64,000 nt of DNA from Apostichopus japonicus (Eukaryota; Echinodermata; Holothuroidea; Aspidochirotida; Stichopodidae): positions 8,652,999-8,716,998 of the forward strand of contig NC_092565.1 of assembly GCF_037975245.1 (NCBI RefSeq). Reading direction: 5' to 3'. A model generated the notes under the pieces. The model made no database searches and was not told where the DNA came from. It saw only the letters and a list, made by a program, of their open reading frames with translations. Of the stretch, positions 49,901-61,231 are shown one piece after another (positions within the stretch are counted from its first letter, which is position 1; every line of letters begins with the position of its first letter). The position numbers and the translations under genes were made by a program.

Positions 49901-52900
49901 TCCACAAACCCCAGCCTTAACTCAGAGCACATTAAGGAAGAACTGGAGAAAAGGCAAGATGCACAAAAGAGGCATTTTGACAAACATGCTCTCCCCCAGA
50001 CACTTCCACCACTTTACCCAGGTCAACACGTCCATGTGCAAAACCAAGACACAGGACACTGGTTCCCTGCCACAGTAAGGAACAAAACTACAGAACCAAG
50101 GTCCTACATCATTGAAACTCCCAACGGAAAAGTAGTGCGAAGAAACCGTCAGCACATCAGAGAAGCTGCAGTCTTACCCACATTTCCGTCAACCTCCAAT
50201 ACAACAGACTCATCCCATCAATCAGGCAACGCAGACCCAGCCAAGCATGTGACGTTCTACACACCCGCTGCTGAGGCATCAGGTGACAGAAGTAGATTTG
50301 GAAGACTTCTTCGACCACCTCAGAGGTTCTCGCCAGATTGATCACCCTTGTAGACATTAAAAAAACATAGCCTGATGTATATAGTTTTGTTTTATTTGCT
50401 AACCATCTTCCATATATATTTCACTCAGCATCATCTTTTCTCGTTAGTAAATTCTTCAACATAACAACAAAAATCTTTTGATTTACCTTGATTCCATCTT
50501 AAACTGAAAAAGGGGGATGTAACATAATCATACTCGTAAGAAACTCTTTAATACTTTCTCTGTGGTTCTACACAGACTCTGTAAAACTCGATTTTCAATA
50601 TACACGATTAAGATAAACGTCAATCCTCTCTGAGTCTCTCTTCCATCGTATTTATATAGTCTTACCAGACATCTAACTTTTACATTCGCGGGAAATTGAA
50701 CAAGGTTTTCCAACACTGGTTTGTTGGTTCATCAGGAGTCATGGGTTAATTATGTCCAAAAGCTCCATTTGTTTAACTCTTTTCTGAAAATTCAGACCCG
50801 TTTCACAACTGACGAAGATCCTGTGGAAATGTTTGAGTTTACCACAGAATGTATAGGTTTAATACATATAGACTGTGTTGTATTTTTCATAAACAGTAAC
50901 ATCTATGTCTCTTATATGTTGCAGTGGTTACTCTTATTCTTATACTGTGACTGGATTGGAGCCCAGCAGTTCATACAAATACAGGCTTCGTGTTACCAGT
51001 GACCACGGCAATAGTGAATTTAGTCCAGCCATCACAGTTTGTACAACAAGTGAGTTGACATTGAGACCCCCCCTTCCCCTTTTTCCCCAAATAATAACTG
51101 ATATTGGTTTATGCTGACCAATAAATATGGAATGTCAATTGATAGAAATTTTGATTGATAAGCAGCTCAAACATTTTTGCATACATTTCATCCTTCCTTG
51201 TGTCTTTCTATAAGTCTCAGTTTGTTGCAGTTGTAGATTCAAGGGTCAGGTAAGCCCGCCGCATACTGCCCAAAGTAAAAATAGATGGTTTATGTAGAAT
51301 TATCTGCTTAATTTCAGAGGAGCCCCCCAGCGGCGAACAACTCCATCGCATCATCAATCTGACCCAAGACATTGATAAACTCAAGAAAATTCTAGAAACT
51401 GGGGACAACTTGATCGATGTGCCAGACAAATTTGGATATACTCCACTTATGGTTTGTGCTCAGAAGGGATTGACTAAGTGAGTCTAACATTTCTATAGTA
51501 AGACTTAGTCGATCACCCGCATGGATTTGGGTAGTGGGTACATAGATTATATACACACTAAACAGTAATAGTAGGCAGTATGAGCTGGTGAAAAATGCAG
51601 CATCTCTGTGTAAAAATTGTATTCTTTTGTTCCTTTTGGGTGCTGATCTAGGAGTGACTTATTCAGACAAGAAATCATAGTTGCTAGGTCAGTTCAAACT
51701 AGCACAGTCATTCAATATAGGTCGTATCTTAATAGTATTGTAGACCTTTTAAAATGCTAACAGATTAATTGGGTCGTAACGCTGATTGTCTTTGTATGTG
51801 ACACCTCTGACTGTAAACACTCCAGAAGGATATCTTAGTTGAAATTTGCACTTTGTAAGAAGATCCCTTTAAGATGGTTTAGGAATTCTCTCTATTTTAG
51901 GCAGAGGCCAAAGGTCAACAGAGGTCATCATCTGAAAAGGTTTGCAAAGTAGATATAAGTCTAGTAGGATTCATTGGTTACACCATTTTAAGTCACTATT
52001 TTAATTGAATAAGGAGGGAAGAGGGGGAGGTGGAAATACTTCTTCGTAGCATTGCTACAGAACATCCTTTAATTACTTGAGCCAAAAATAAATGTATCGG
52101 TATGAATGAACTATATGGACATCGATGAAACCAATCATCTATTTGCAATTAACAACCAGGTTTAAAATGCAATTCTTCATCCTTATAAATCTGACTACCT
52201 AACATGTGACTTCTGAGGATTTAATTGATTATATGAGGCTGCGTGAGGCTTGATACCATTCCCGCTATGTCATCAATAGATCAGTTATCCTTCTTTTCAT
52301 ATTGACTGTGTTTCATAGCATCATTGAGGTACTCCTACCCTATGGAGCTGATGTCAATGCCCAGAACAGTAGTGGAAAAGATGCCATGATGTTGGCTTCA
52401 TTTGCTGGTCATCTTGAGGTTGTCCAGCTGCTGAGAGCCAACGGTGCCCGCTATGACCACCAGGACAAAGGTGGATCAACGTCGTTACACTGGGCAGTAG
52501 ATGCTGGTCATCTTAAGCTGGTTAAGTGGATGATTAGGGATGGTGCTGCAGTAAGTGAATGAGTTATTATAAGTATGATTTTTTTTATTGGGACTGGTTC
52601 CTCAGAAGTTTACTCATGTTTTATGTAATCAATATGATACATTTAATGTCAATTATGGGAAACAATCCAATTTAGGGTGAGATTTCCTTGTTTACCAACT
52701 TTGGACATTTTGACTTAAGTGAGATTCCCCCTAGATAGAGACAGTGTTTTAAGGCAGTATTTAGTGTTATTAAGCTTGGCATGATACAGACTAGGTACAT
52801 ACACAGAAAACTGCACACAAGCACTCCTACCCACTTACCGAACACATATGGTAATTGCAAAGGTTACAATTCTCATAAAAACATCAGATGTTAGAAGATT

Positions 52901-55021
52901 ACATAAGTACTCACTAATTTGAAAGGCTCAAAGAGAGTAGTTACACTTTGCTTACTAAACTAACACAAAGCATCTACCACTCAATGTAGGAATGTTAGGA
53001 AGCATTTATTCTTGTGAAAAGTATATTGTCAGCTCATAAGTAACCCAATCACTTGGTCACCAGTACCATCACCATGCTAGAGTTTAATATGCTACTTAAG
53101 GTGTGCTATGGAATTGTTGAAGGCCCAAGAGTTGATGTTTTCGTAAAAAAACTTGTATTACTTTGTTAATTATTGAGACTCTAAGTTGATGCTTATGTGG
53201 TATATCTAACAGTTTATATTGAACTCTTGTATCTATCTCCCTGATTGGAGATGTTACAAACTCAGACCATCTACTGTTATAGATCTTACAATACAACTAA
53301 TAAACCATCATTAACATATTGATATGAATTTATACCACCAGATTGATGTTGTGGACTTTAGCTCTAAATGGACGCCTTTGATGAGATGCTGCGCTATGTC
53401 AGGTCACGTAGAGGTCGCTAGGGAACTCTTCTTTGCTGGTGCTGAAGTAGAAAAGAAGGATAAAGATGGCAAGACTGCCCTCATGGTGAGTCTTAACAGA
53501 CTAGCATGTACCTTCATCACATCTCCACCAAAAAAGTGCAATAAGCAATTATCTGGCATCTGGTTATGACCTCTTGGCTATAAATGTTGCTATATGAAAG
53601 AATTCACCGCCAACTGTTACATTTCTTGTAATGTAATAGCTACAACCTCTGTTTGTATGTATTAGCCTCTTTCCTCACCTGTATAGGTTAGCAACAGGCC
53701 ACTCATCATATAAACCTGACCCTGCTTTAAAGATCCGTACATTATGATTTATTATCTTAAGACCATTTTAGTTTATTGCCAATGATCTGTTTTCATTTCA
53801 AGTTTTCATTTTGTATGTAAGACATAAATATCAAGACACTTATTACAAATGGGGGGGGGGGAGGGGGGGTTGATGAAGAGTTTTGGTTCCAGTTCCTGCT
53901 TCAAGGGATCTTAATTGCCTAGAATTTTCATGACATGGTAAAAGGATGATACCTGTTGAGAGTGGAAATATCCAGAAGGGAATTAGAAAAGAATGTCATG
54001 TGCTTGCTTTAGTGTTTAGGATTATTGGCTATTTATCAGAACAATTCATTAATAATTTGCAATTACTTAATTTAAAATAGATCGCTGCTTTGAACGGACA
54101 CAGAGACCTTGTACAGCTGCTGGTGGAGAGGGGAGCAGATCCTTTCATGAGCACAGAATTTGGAATGTCAGCCTTAGATATGGCGAGGTCTTTCGATAAG
54201 AAGGTTAGTTCTGTCATTCTGTCTTGTTTCAAAGTTTCGGACGCAGCCACAGGAAAATATTTTAATGGTGCTGTGCTTCCGTTGTAGCCAAATTTCAGCA
54301 GGGTAGCATGGAGACAGTTTTGGGATGGATAAAGTACCTCTCCTGCAGGGCTAGGGGGAGTCCTTACACAGCACAATGTCTGGATCAGTGGAATATTTTC
54401 AAAATGAAAAGTTTATGTTTTATGATTATGTGATGATTTTTAAATTTTTAAATCTTTTGAAATCTTGCCAGGTTTATAAAAATTGGCCATTCAAAAAAAT
54501 AGCATACTATGGATGATGCATTGATGTATATCATGGTATATTTTCATATTAGTGACATCTCAGGCAAGTGTGATTCAATGTCTTCACAGCTGATATAGTA
54601 TTTCTTTAACTTACTTGATAGCACTGGGGTAAGTAAGTAACCTTTTACATTCTTATCAGGTGTAGAGGTCAACTTGTTAAATTTATCTATCTATAATTTG
54701 TTTTGGTGAAAACAAACCAAATTTATGAATGAATACTGTCCTAGGAGCTTAGGCTTGCCCCCAAGGCACATAATCAAAAATGTTACCTGTGTAACTTACT
54801 TGGAGGGGTTTTTTGTACTACTTCAGCTATCACAGAAGACATGTAGCTTCTCCTTATACAATTATAAGAAAACAAGTTTGAGCAAACACAAGCTTTTTCA
54901 CTCAAAATAACTCATAAAACTATGATTACTTTTTTTCTTTATGCAGAAAGTTGTCCAATACTTGGAAGGTGTGATGGAAAAATCTCGCAAGGAAAAGAGG
55001 AGGGTGACAGGCGATGATTAA
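43998..55021 (+). CDS. FANK1: FANK1 (fibronectin type III and ankyrin repeat protein 1)
   Basis: Seven exons fit in phase: 43998-44163, 50925-51049, 51318-51477, 52319-52550, 53342-53485, 54081-54203 and 54947-55021 (TAA). The first two encode one FN3 domain ([16 protein letters not shown], then [14 protein letters not shown]), strikingly like vertebrate FANK1. The rest encode ankyrin repeats ([83 protein letters not shown]) and a basic tail. It comes to about 340 residues, close to the vertebrate length. The first few residues lie in an unassigned upstream exon. In mammals FANK1 is a testis-enriched nuclear/cytoplasmic protein linked to germ-cell survival; that role here is inference. A 6.76-kb intron within the FN3 domain holds the nested hAT and gypsy elements. 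Confidence 0.93.
44436..50718. mobile_element. hAT element, non-autonomous, in FANK1 intron
   Basis: The ends are CAGGGCTGGAAAACCTTG and the complement of CAGTGTTGGAAAACCTTG, with the 8-bp target duplication GTTTGTTG (44428-44435 and 50719-50726). Without the gypsy element inside, it is about 1.75 kb. Small open frames such as 44690-45109 (minus) match no transposase I know. Confidence 0.85.
46160..50684 (+). mobile_element. Ty3/gypsy LTR retrotransposon, young
   Basis: LTRs of 167 bp (46160-46326 and 50518-50684) start TGTAACA and end TTTTACA; I see no difference between them, which implies a recent insertion. The target duplication is TTCGC (46155-46159 and 50685-50689). A polypurine tract (AAAAAGGGGGA) precedes the right LTR. 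One open gag-pol frame (46643-50341, 1232 codons) has, in order, gag with two CCHC knuckles, protease (VDTGAEG, ~331), reverse transcriptase (LDAKAGYW ~560, IADD ~621), RNase H (~768) and integrase core (~939-1030). It looks whole or nearly so, with at most about one loss. It is nested in the hAT element, in FANK1 sense orientation. Confidence 0.92.
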
Positions 55022-58000
55022 CTCTGATGGTGATACAAGTGAGGGGAGGTCTATATCAATTGTACTTCAGGTGGATCATCACACATGGGGAATGAGTATC
55101 ACATAAGGCTGGGGAAGGGGGGAAGCAGTGGTGTTCACTGGATTTCAGAGGGAAGGGGGTCAGGTTCTAATTTCCCATTCACATTCATGGAGTTATAAAA
55201 GAGTGGGTGTGGCCCGGGTGTCACTGAAGCGGATTCCCATTGGTCAGTCCATGAAAATAATGGTGCATTCTGAGACATAGTTAGACCATTAATAAGGTCT
55301 TTGTAATAAGCTATAAACGTAAGGTTGGGCTAGTTAATACTCTTGATTTTTTTGTTTGATGTTAAAAAAGGGGTGTGTGTAGCAATAGCAGTAGTCTAAT
55401 TCCTCCGCAGCTGAATGTAAAAAAATGCACCACCTGAACCATTTTTCCCAGACGATAAGAGATGGTATGTGGGCTATGGCCCCACTCCCTTTGCACACAC
55501 AACTGCGGAGTGAATCATTTACATACAGGGATGTTGGCAATCCACATAATGGGTGGGTCATCTGCATATGGTGGGTCATCCACATAAGGAAAAGTGGGTC
55601 ATCTACGCATGGAAAAGTGGGTCATCAACATAAGGGAAAGCGGGTTGTTCACATAAGGGTGAGTGGGTTGTCCACATCTGTGGAATATGGATCTCCTGAT
55701 ATCAAATTATTAAATTTAAAAAAGTTCAGAAAACATATGTTGCACTTGTAAATTTCACGTGTCAACAGTTCACTAAGACTCTCTCAATGTATTAACTGAT
55801 GTGTGTAAAACGCTTTCTAGAAGAATTAACGAAACTTTAGGAAGTGCAGTTTTGCAGATAAAATCCGTCCTATTTTAAAGTTAGAAGTGCCTTTTAAAGG
55901 CTTTCCAATGTTTATCGTTTTCTAATTAATTTTAATTCGTTATTAATCGACAAGATTACAACAAAGGTGCAGCTATTTATAATAAATGTTCTTATTTCAG
56001 TATTTTCATGATCCCAATTTATTGTGCCCATTCATAAAATATTCTACAGTATTTCAATGTACATAGAAGTATTGATCAAAATCATTTCTTTCATTTTTTC
56101 CAACTTTTTCTTTAATCGGGCATCACAACTTCAGAAACTCAGGAATTATATAATATTGCCATTATTTTGTTGATTGGTATGTGTAGTAGAGAAATGACAG
56201 TTGAAGCTAAATGTAACTTGGAAAACTGGAAGAATCGAATTCATCCAAAGTTGTTTTTGGAAACAAATCTCATTTAGCAGTTCCACACATTGTGTTAGTT
56301 CAGTGTTAGCTCAGACAGAATTTGACCAGGCAAAGTAACACATTCCTTCCAAGGTTAAGTTTCCAAGAGACGTTAGAATTAATGAAAGAATTGATGTATT
56401 GTTCTAAAGCAAACATTGGAAGGCTAAATGATATGTTAAAACATATCAACTTCTCAACCTGGCTCACAGTACTCGCTCACAAATGATGAAAATGGAATGT
56501 GATCAAAACAAGACATCAATAAAAGAACAAGAGGCCTATTGGAACTTTCTTACCTGTTAAGAATTTATTCACCAACCATCTTATCGAATTCAGGACATTT
56601 TATTGCTCACAAATTGAATGTGTGGTAATTTTCTCAGATTGCAACCTTGTGCCTCATTTTATTGCCCCTGGTGTGCTTTTGATGCATAAAGGAAACAGAT
56701 TATGCTTTCAGGCAACTTTTCTTTCACAAGAGATATGTTATCACCAGTTATTGCCAAATTAAAAGCGCATGAGTAACAGTAGTATTACGTACAACACAGA
56801 GGGTCGCATCTCTGATTCTGTTGTTGTTATAAATTACCAAAGTCGATAGCATTAGTATTATTCATTCATTCCATGTATCTATTTTATTAATTCAACATTT
56901 GATCTCACCGGTTATTCCATTGTAACCACCAACAAAACCACCTGAATTTTGCAGAAGGCTTTTAAATCTTAACAGCATTAAATTTGTAACCAATGTTTTA
57001 TTTAATTCAGACTTTGAACATCACCTTGACATCTAAACACACCTTGACCACATTCATGTTTATTTTGATACATGTTTAGCCTTTCGTAGTGATATTTATA
57101 TTGTTTAGAAATTTAAAATATTATACCAATGAAAAACAATTTACGTCTATTGAAGTTTTTTTGTGTCCAGTTGTGTTATCAACAAAGACCTTCTGTTCAT
57201 AGATTCTTACTTGCTTTGTTCTTTTCAATAAATTGCAAATCTGGCAAAGGGCTGTTGCATACTGTACCAGTGGATATTTTTGCTATAATTGATTTGAGAG
57301 AGAAAACAAACACATATTTGGGCTACTAAAGTGTTGCAATGCTCAGATGTAAATCACAGCAATATCCTGTTTCAGCCCCCCTATTTTCTGCTTTGATTTG
57401 TTTGGTAGATTATTATACCGATAGATTATTATACAAACATAAATCTGTTCCTACCTAATGAAACCCAACTTTACGACTACAATGGGGCACTCCTAATTTC
57501 CTTAAGTCCATCCATATAATGAATATTTAATCTAATTGAGTATTTGAAAGGAACCTCTAACATACCCTTAATGTGATTAGCTTACACTACTGCATTGGAC
57601 TTATAACAAAGAGGTCACAGCCAGTTTTTCCTCTGTTTTATTGCCCTGTATGAATCTGATCATAAATTTTCCAGCTAATCACTTTATTAACAAATTTCAA
57701 ACTACAGACCTCTGCATGTACACTACCAAAATGAAATCAAACCTATTACATAGCATTTTGCAGGCTTAAAAGCCATACCATCATGTAACAATTGTCCATA
57801 ACATTGTATTTGTAATAACTTGGATGATCAAAGTCACTTTGAAAAAACAAACAATTAATATAATTAGGAAAACAAATTGGAGAACCAAATTACAATTGGG
57901 TAGATTAAGGAGGTCACTCATTTTCAACATATTTTTTAATGCACGTTTACAAACTCATGAAGAAATACAGCCTTTATGCAGCCACTTTGCTTACTGCAGT

Positions 58001-58140
58001 ACACCTGGCAGCTTTGACAAGATACCTTGGGCAATATGAGATGAGCAAGTACCAGGCACAAGAAAATTCACTCTACTATACTTTTGAAATTGCTGTAGGT
58101 TGATGAGAAAGTAACACAACATGTAGAAAACTCAAATATG
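55022..58140. other. Intergenic region, FANK1 to BRF2 3' ends
   Basis: Convergent 3' flanks. It likely contains both 3' UTRs; AATAAA-like signals are frequent (for example about 56517 on plus) and none can be singled out. It is AT-rich with no coding exon. A short minisatellite is listed separately. Confidence 0.5.
55545..55682. repeat. Short minisatellite, ~23-bp unit
   Basis: About six degenerate units built on GTGGGTCATCCACATAAGG. Confidence 0.8.
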
Positions 58141-59310
58141 TTAACAGTCAAAGTCTGCTGGTGTGGGCTTCAATTTATCAATGTAAAGGTAGTGATGCAT
58201 CTCAGAATCTGGTATATCTTCCTCATTCAGTTCTGGGCAGCTCAAGTCTCGACCTTTAATACTGTCCCATAGAAGCGAGTTAGCGAGAGGCTGAACAGTC
58301 TCAGAGGATTTGTGATGGTTTGTTTTGGGTCTCTTCGGCTTAAAGAGTGTCGTCTCGTTCTCTCCTGGTTCTTCCTCATCCGAATCAGACAGTTGGTTAG
58401 ATAACTCTTGAGATTCCTGGTATCTAATAATATCGTTTAAATAATTTACAGCTTCCTTAGGCTTCACGTGAGAACTGTCTACCCAAGGTATCTTATCTAG
58501 AATGTGTTGAAACATTTTACGTAATTCTGCAAGGCGTTGTGTAATGCTTCTATACATGGCACTCGCTCCTTGAAGTTTGAAATCTTGGATATTAGTTTTG
58601 AAACCATTTGGCGTGCTATTCTGCCATGCCATGAATGCGGCTGCAAGGATCAATGGCTCGGGAATGCATCCTGTATGTATTTGTTTATCTTTAGCAAGTT
58701 TGATTATTTGAGAAATTACCTTGACCAAATCGGGCTTTTCTACTCCATATTTATTGAGGCATCCCTTGATGCTTTCTTTATCAAATGGATCAAGGGGCTG
58801 TATGTGGACATTCAAGATTGTCTTAAGATCATTCATAGCTTTTTGAAAGGCTGGCCCATTTGCTTGGACTACTTCCCAAATATTTTTTACTCCAATATTG
58901 ACAGAATTTCTCTGACATGCGACATGCAAACAGGCTGCACACAGTCCTCGTTTATAGCCATCTCTCTTCATTATGATCACTTTGGTTGGTTCATTGTATG
59001 CTCTTTCAAACAAAAGAGTTGCTCCTTTAACCACCTCTGAGGTCAGTCTCAGTGCATCACCGCCATTCGAAATGATAGTTTTCCATTTTGAAAGGTATTG
59101 CTTTGAAGCTCTGTGTCTAAAATCTATCCTTCCTGAGGAGGCCAGATCTGACTGAATTACACCAGATGAGTTACAAAATGCACCTTGTGACTGGGGATCA
59201 CTTGGATTCTGAAAGGTTGTTTCTTCTGTGCATGCCCCACATTTTGTGCAAACCAAGTGACCCCCATCAGCCTCCAATTCTCCTCCACAGTCTGCACATT
59301 TAGCTGCCAT
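58141..59310 (-). CDS. BRF2: BRF2-like TFIIIB subunit (TFIIB-related factor 2)
   Basis: A single coding exon of 389 residues. The N-terminus has a zinc ribbon (CADC, then CTKC), followed by two cyclin-like helical repeats (for example GLCAACLHVACQ and PLILAAAFMAWQNSTP), an acidic linker (SDSDEEEPGEN) and a C-terminal region ending DIPDSEMHHYL. The last part corresponds to the DSEIEQYL stretch of human BRF2 (419 residues), and LAAAFMAWQ matches its second repeat. In vertebrates BRF2 works with TBP and BDP1 to recruit RNA polymerase III to U6-type promoters. The start is the ATG at 59310, just before the ribbon; the longer frame upstream crosses a strong acceptor (TTCTTCTCCAG, minus, ending at 59338), so a 5' UTR intron is likely. 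A cysteine in LSCPEL sits where human BRF2 has its redox-sensitive C-terminal cysteine. Confidence 0.85.
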   Translation of the reverse strand: MAAKCADCGGELEADGGHLVCTKCGACTEETTFQNPSDPQSQGAFCNSSGVIQSDLASSGRIDFRHRASKQYLSKWKTIISNGGDALRLTSEVVKGATLLFERAYNEPTKVIIMKRDGYKRGLCAACLHVACQRNSVNIGVKNIWEVVQANGPAFQKAMNDLKTILNVHIQPLDPFDKESIKGCLNKYGVEKPDLVKVISQIIKLAKDKQIHTGCIPEPLILAAAFMAWQNSTPNGFKTNIQDFKLQGASAMYRSITQRLAELRKMFQHILDKIPWVDSSHVKPKEAVNYLNDIIRYQESQELSNQLSDSDEEEPGENETTLFKPKRPKTNHHKSSETVQPLANSLLWDSIKGRDLSCPELNEEDIPDSEMHHYLYIDKLKPTPADFDC

Positions 59311-61231
59311 TTCCACAGTGAGGGTGCAGGTTCTCACCTGGAGAAGAAAAATAATTGATTTTAAGAGATTCCAATCAGTGACCTGTTGGGAAGGGGAAGG
59401 AAAGCTGCTCCCTTCTACTCCCTTCATCTGGCACTACACCAACATGTCAGTTGGAACAAGCAGTTCATTTTATTGAAGGCTACTGGGCTTAACTTTAGAA
59501 TCCATACCATATGAATGGGAAAGCTTACTTTGAATCGGCAGAATAAGGTTAGGGGTTAGGAATTATGGTTAGGAATTAGGCTAGGGGTAAGGGAGTAGGG
59601 TTAGGAAGTATGGATTAGGGTTAGGGGTTAGGAAGTAGGGTCGAATGGTACGGATTCTAAATTAGTACCGGCTATTGCTCTGCTATCTGCTAGAGGTTTG
59701 GAATTAATCTAGTCGAGCCCAAACAACTAGGAGTAGAAGTGCATAGCCTAATGTGTTTCTATACCAACTAAGTTTGAGTTAGGCTTCGGCTAGCAATATT
59801 AGGTCAGACCATTAACTATAAGGCTAGGTGCAACTCTTACTGTCTTAGAGTAGCTTGACCGTCTACCTACTAAGGTTTTTGCAAAACCAATGTATACATA
59901 TCTTGAATTAAACCACTGCCTGGGTTACTGTCTTTCATTTGTCGCAGAACCGGTACTAAAGGCCTATCGTAAGGCTAATAATTAAAAGTACAATAGTTAA
60001 ATATTACAGTATTAGTTTAATATCAACGGTTTGCTAATTTACCTAACGTCGGTGACGTTGGGTTAACGAAACAGAACACTTAAAGTGAATTTTCGTGAAG
60101 TGAATCAACTGTCTCCTTAAATGTCCATAGGCGTAGCTTCCTTGCAAACAACGATGCGAGACAACCAGAAAACGTTTTACCCACTTGTAAATAATGTTTG
60201 ATGTATCGATTTGAAGCTAGCTACAGTATCACAGGCTAGCGGCATAACATTGTTTAAAGCACATTACATGTAGTACCACTACCAGTTGCAGTACAGAGAC
60301 AGTAGTATTACGGTCAATTACTTATGTGGTGGTAAACTTCGAAATTAATTTATAGTCCACGCAGAAGACACTGTATAACATTTTTGTTTTGCAATTGAAG
60401 AGGCTGCAAGAGAGGGTAACGTATTTCCGGGTCATCCTATCAGGGCGATAAATCGATTCGTTAGGCACACTGCCCAGTGGTATGACCCGAAATATCTACA
60501 GCCTAGGCCTAACTTAGCCGAGTTAGGGTTTGGGCCCATGCTACCAATAACACTACAGTTAGGCTGTCCCACTTGTGAAACCTTTGGACAAACCAAACCT
60601 ACAGTAGTTGCTCTGACAATGACATCCATACCTAGCTAGTAACTTACAGAAGTTTTCTCTGACATACATTTATTTTCATTCAGTAGACAATGCTTTGCTA
60701 TGAACGTGATTCCATGCAGTTGTCAAATATAAGTTTCCACTGTATTCACAATGTTATCAAAAGTGATGTGCATTTTTGATGGGGAGAGCAACAAGAGATA
60801 CTCTTGAAATGGCTCATAATGAAGCCATCAAATTTGTCTGTTTCGTATGCTAATCCAATGTCCAAAATTTCACATTCGATATTCATGAAAGGACCAATAT
60901 TTGGGTACAAATACCCACATCATCATGATAATGTGTACATTTAGCCCGCATGTTGTTGCAAGAGATGTTTTGTAGCTGTTCTAATAGCAGACTGTTAGAT
61001 GTATGTATGATAATAAAAATATATACTCAATACACTGCGAGAATGTGTGTGACCTTGACTATCTTACTGGTTGTTCAGACAAACAAGAGAATATTGGGGA
61101 AAGTTAAACTTGGCTTTAATTGACTCATAATAGTTAAATACAAGTTAATGATATGAAGAAATATTATGTAAAGTAATGATATGCGGTATGCTTGTTGTGT
61201 TTACTCTGCAGTACAACATATCACCTTGACA
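59311..61231. other. Divergent intergenic region, BRF2 to SDR
   Basis: It should hold both promoters. An ETS-like TTTCCGGG lies at 60424. A cluster of telomere-like repeats is listed separately. No coding exon is seen. Confidence 0.4.
59545..59642. repeat. Degenerate telomere-like (GGTTAG)n repeats
   Basis: Irregular GGTTAGG, GGTTAGGGGTTAGG and GGAAGTAGGG units on the plus strand. They are too imperfect and internal to be a chromosome end. Confidence 0.7.

Noticed and set aside
59311-59427. 39-residue N-terminal extension of BRF2
   Set aside because: It crosses a strong splice acceptor and precedes the zinc ribbon, which normally sits at the very N-terminus.
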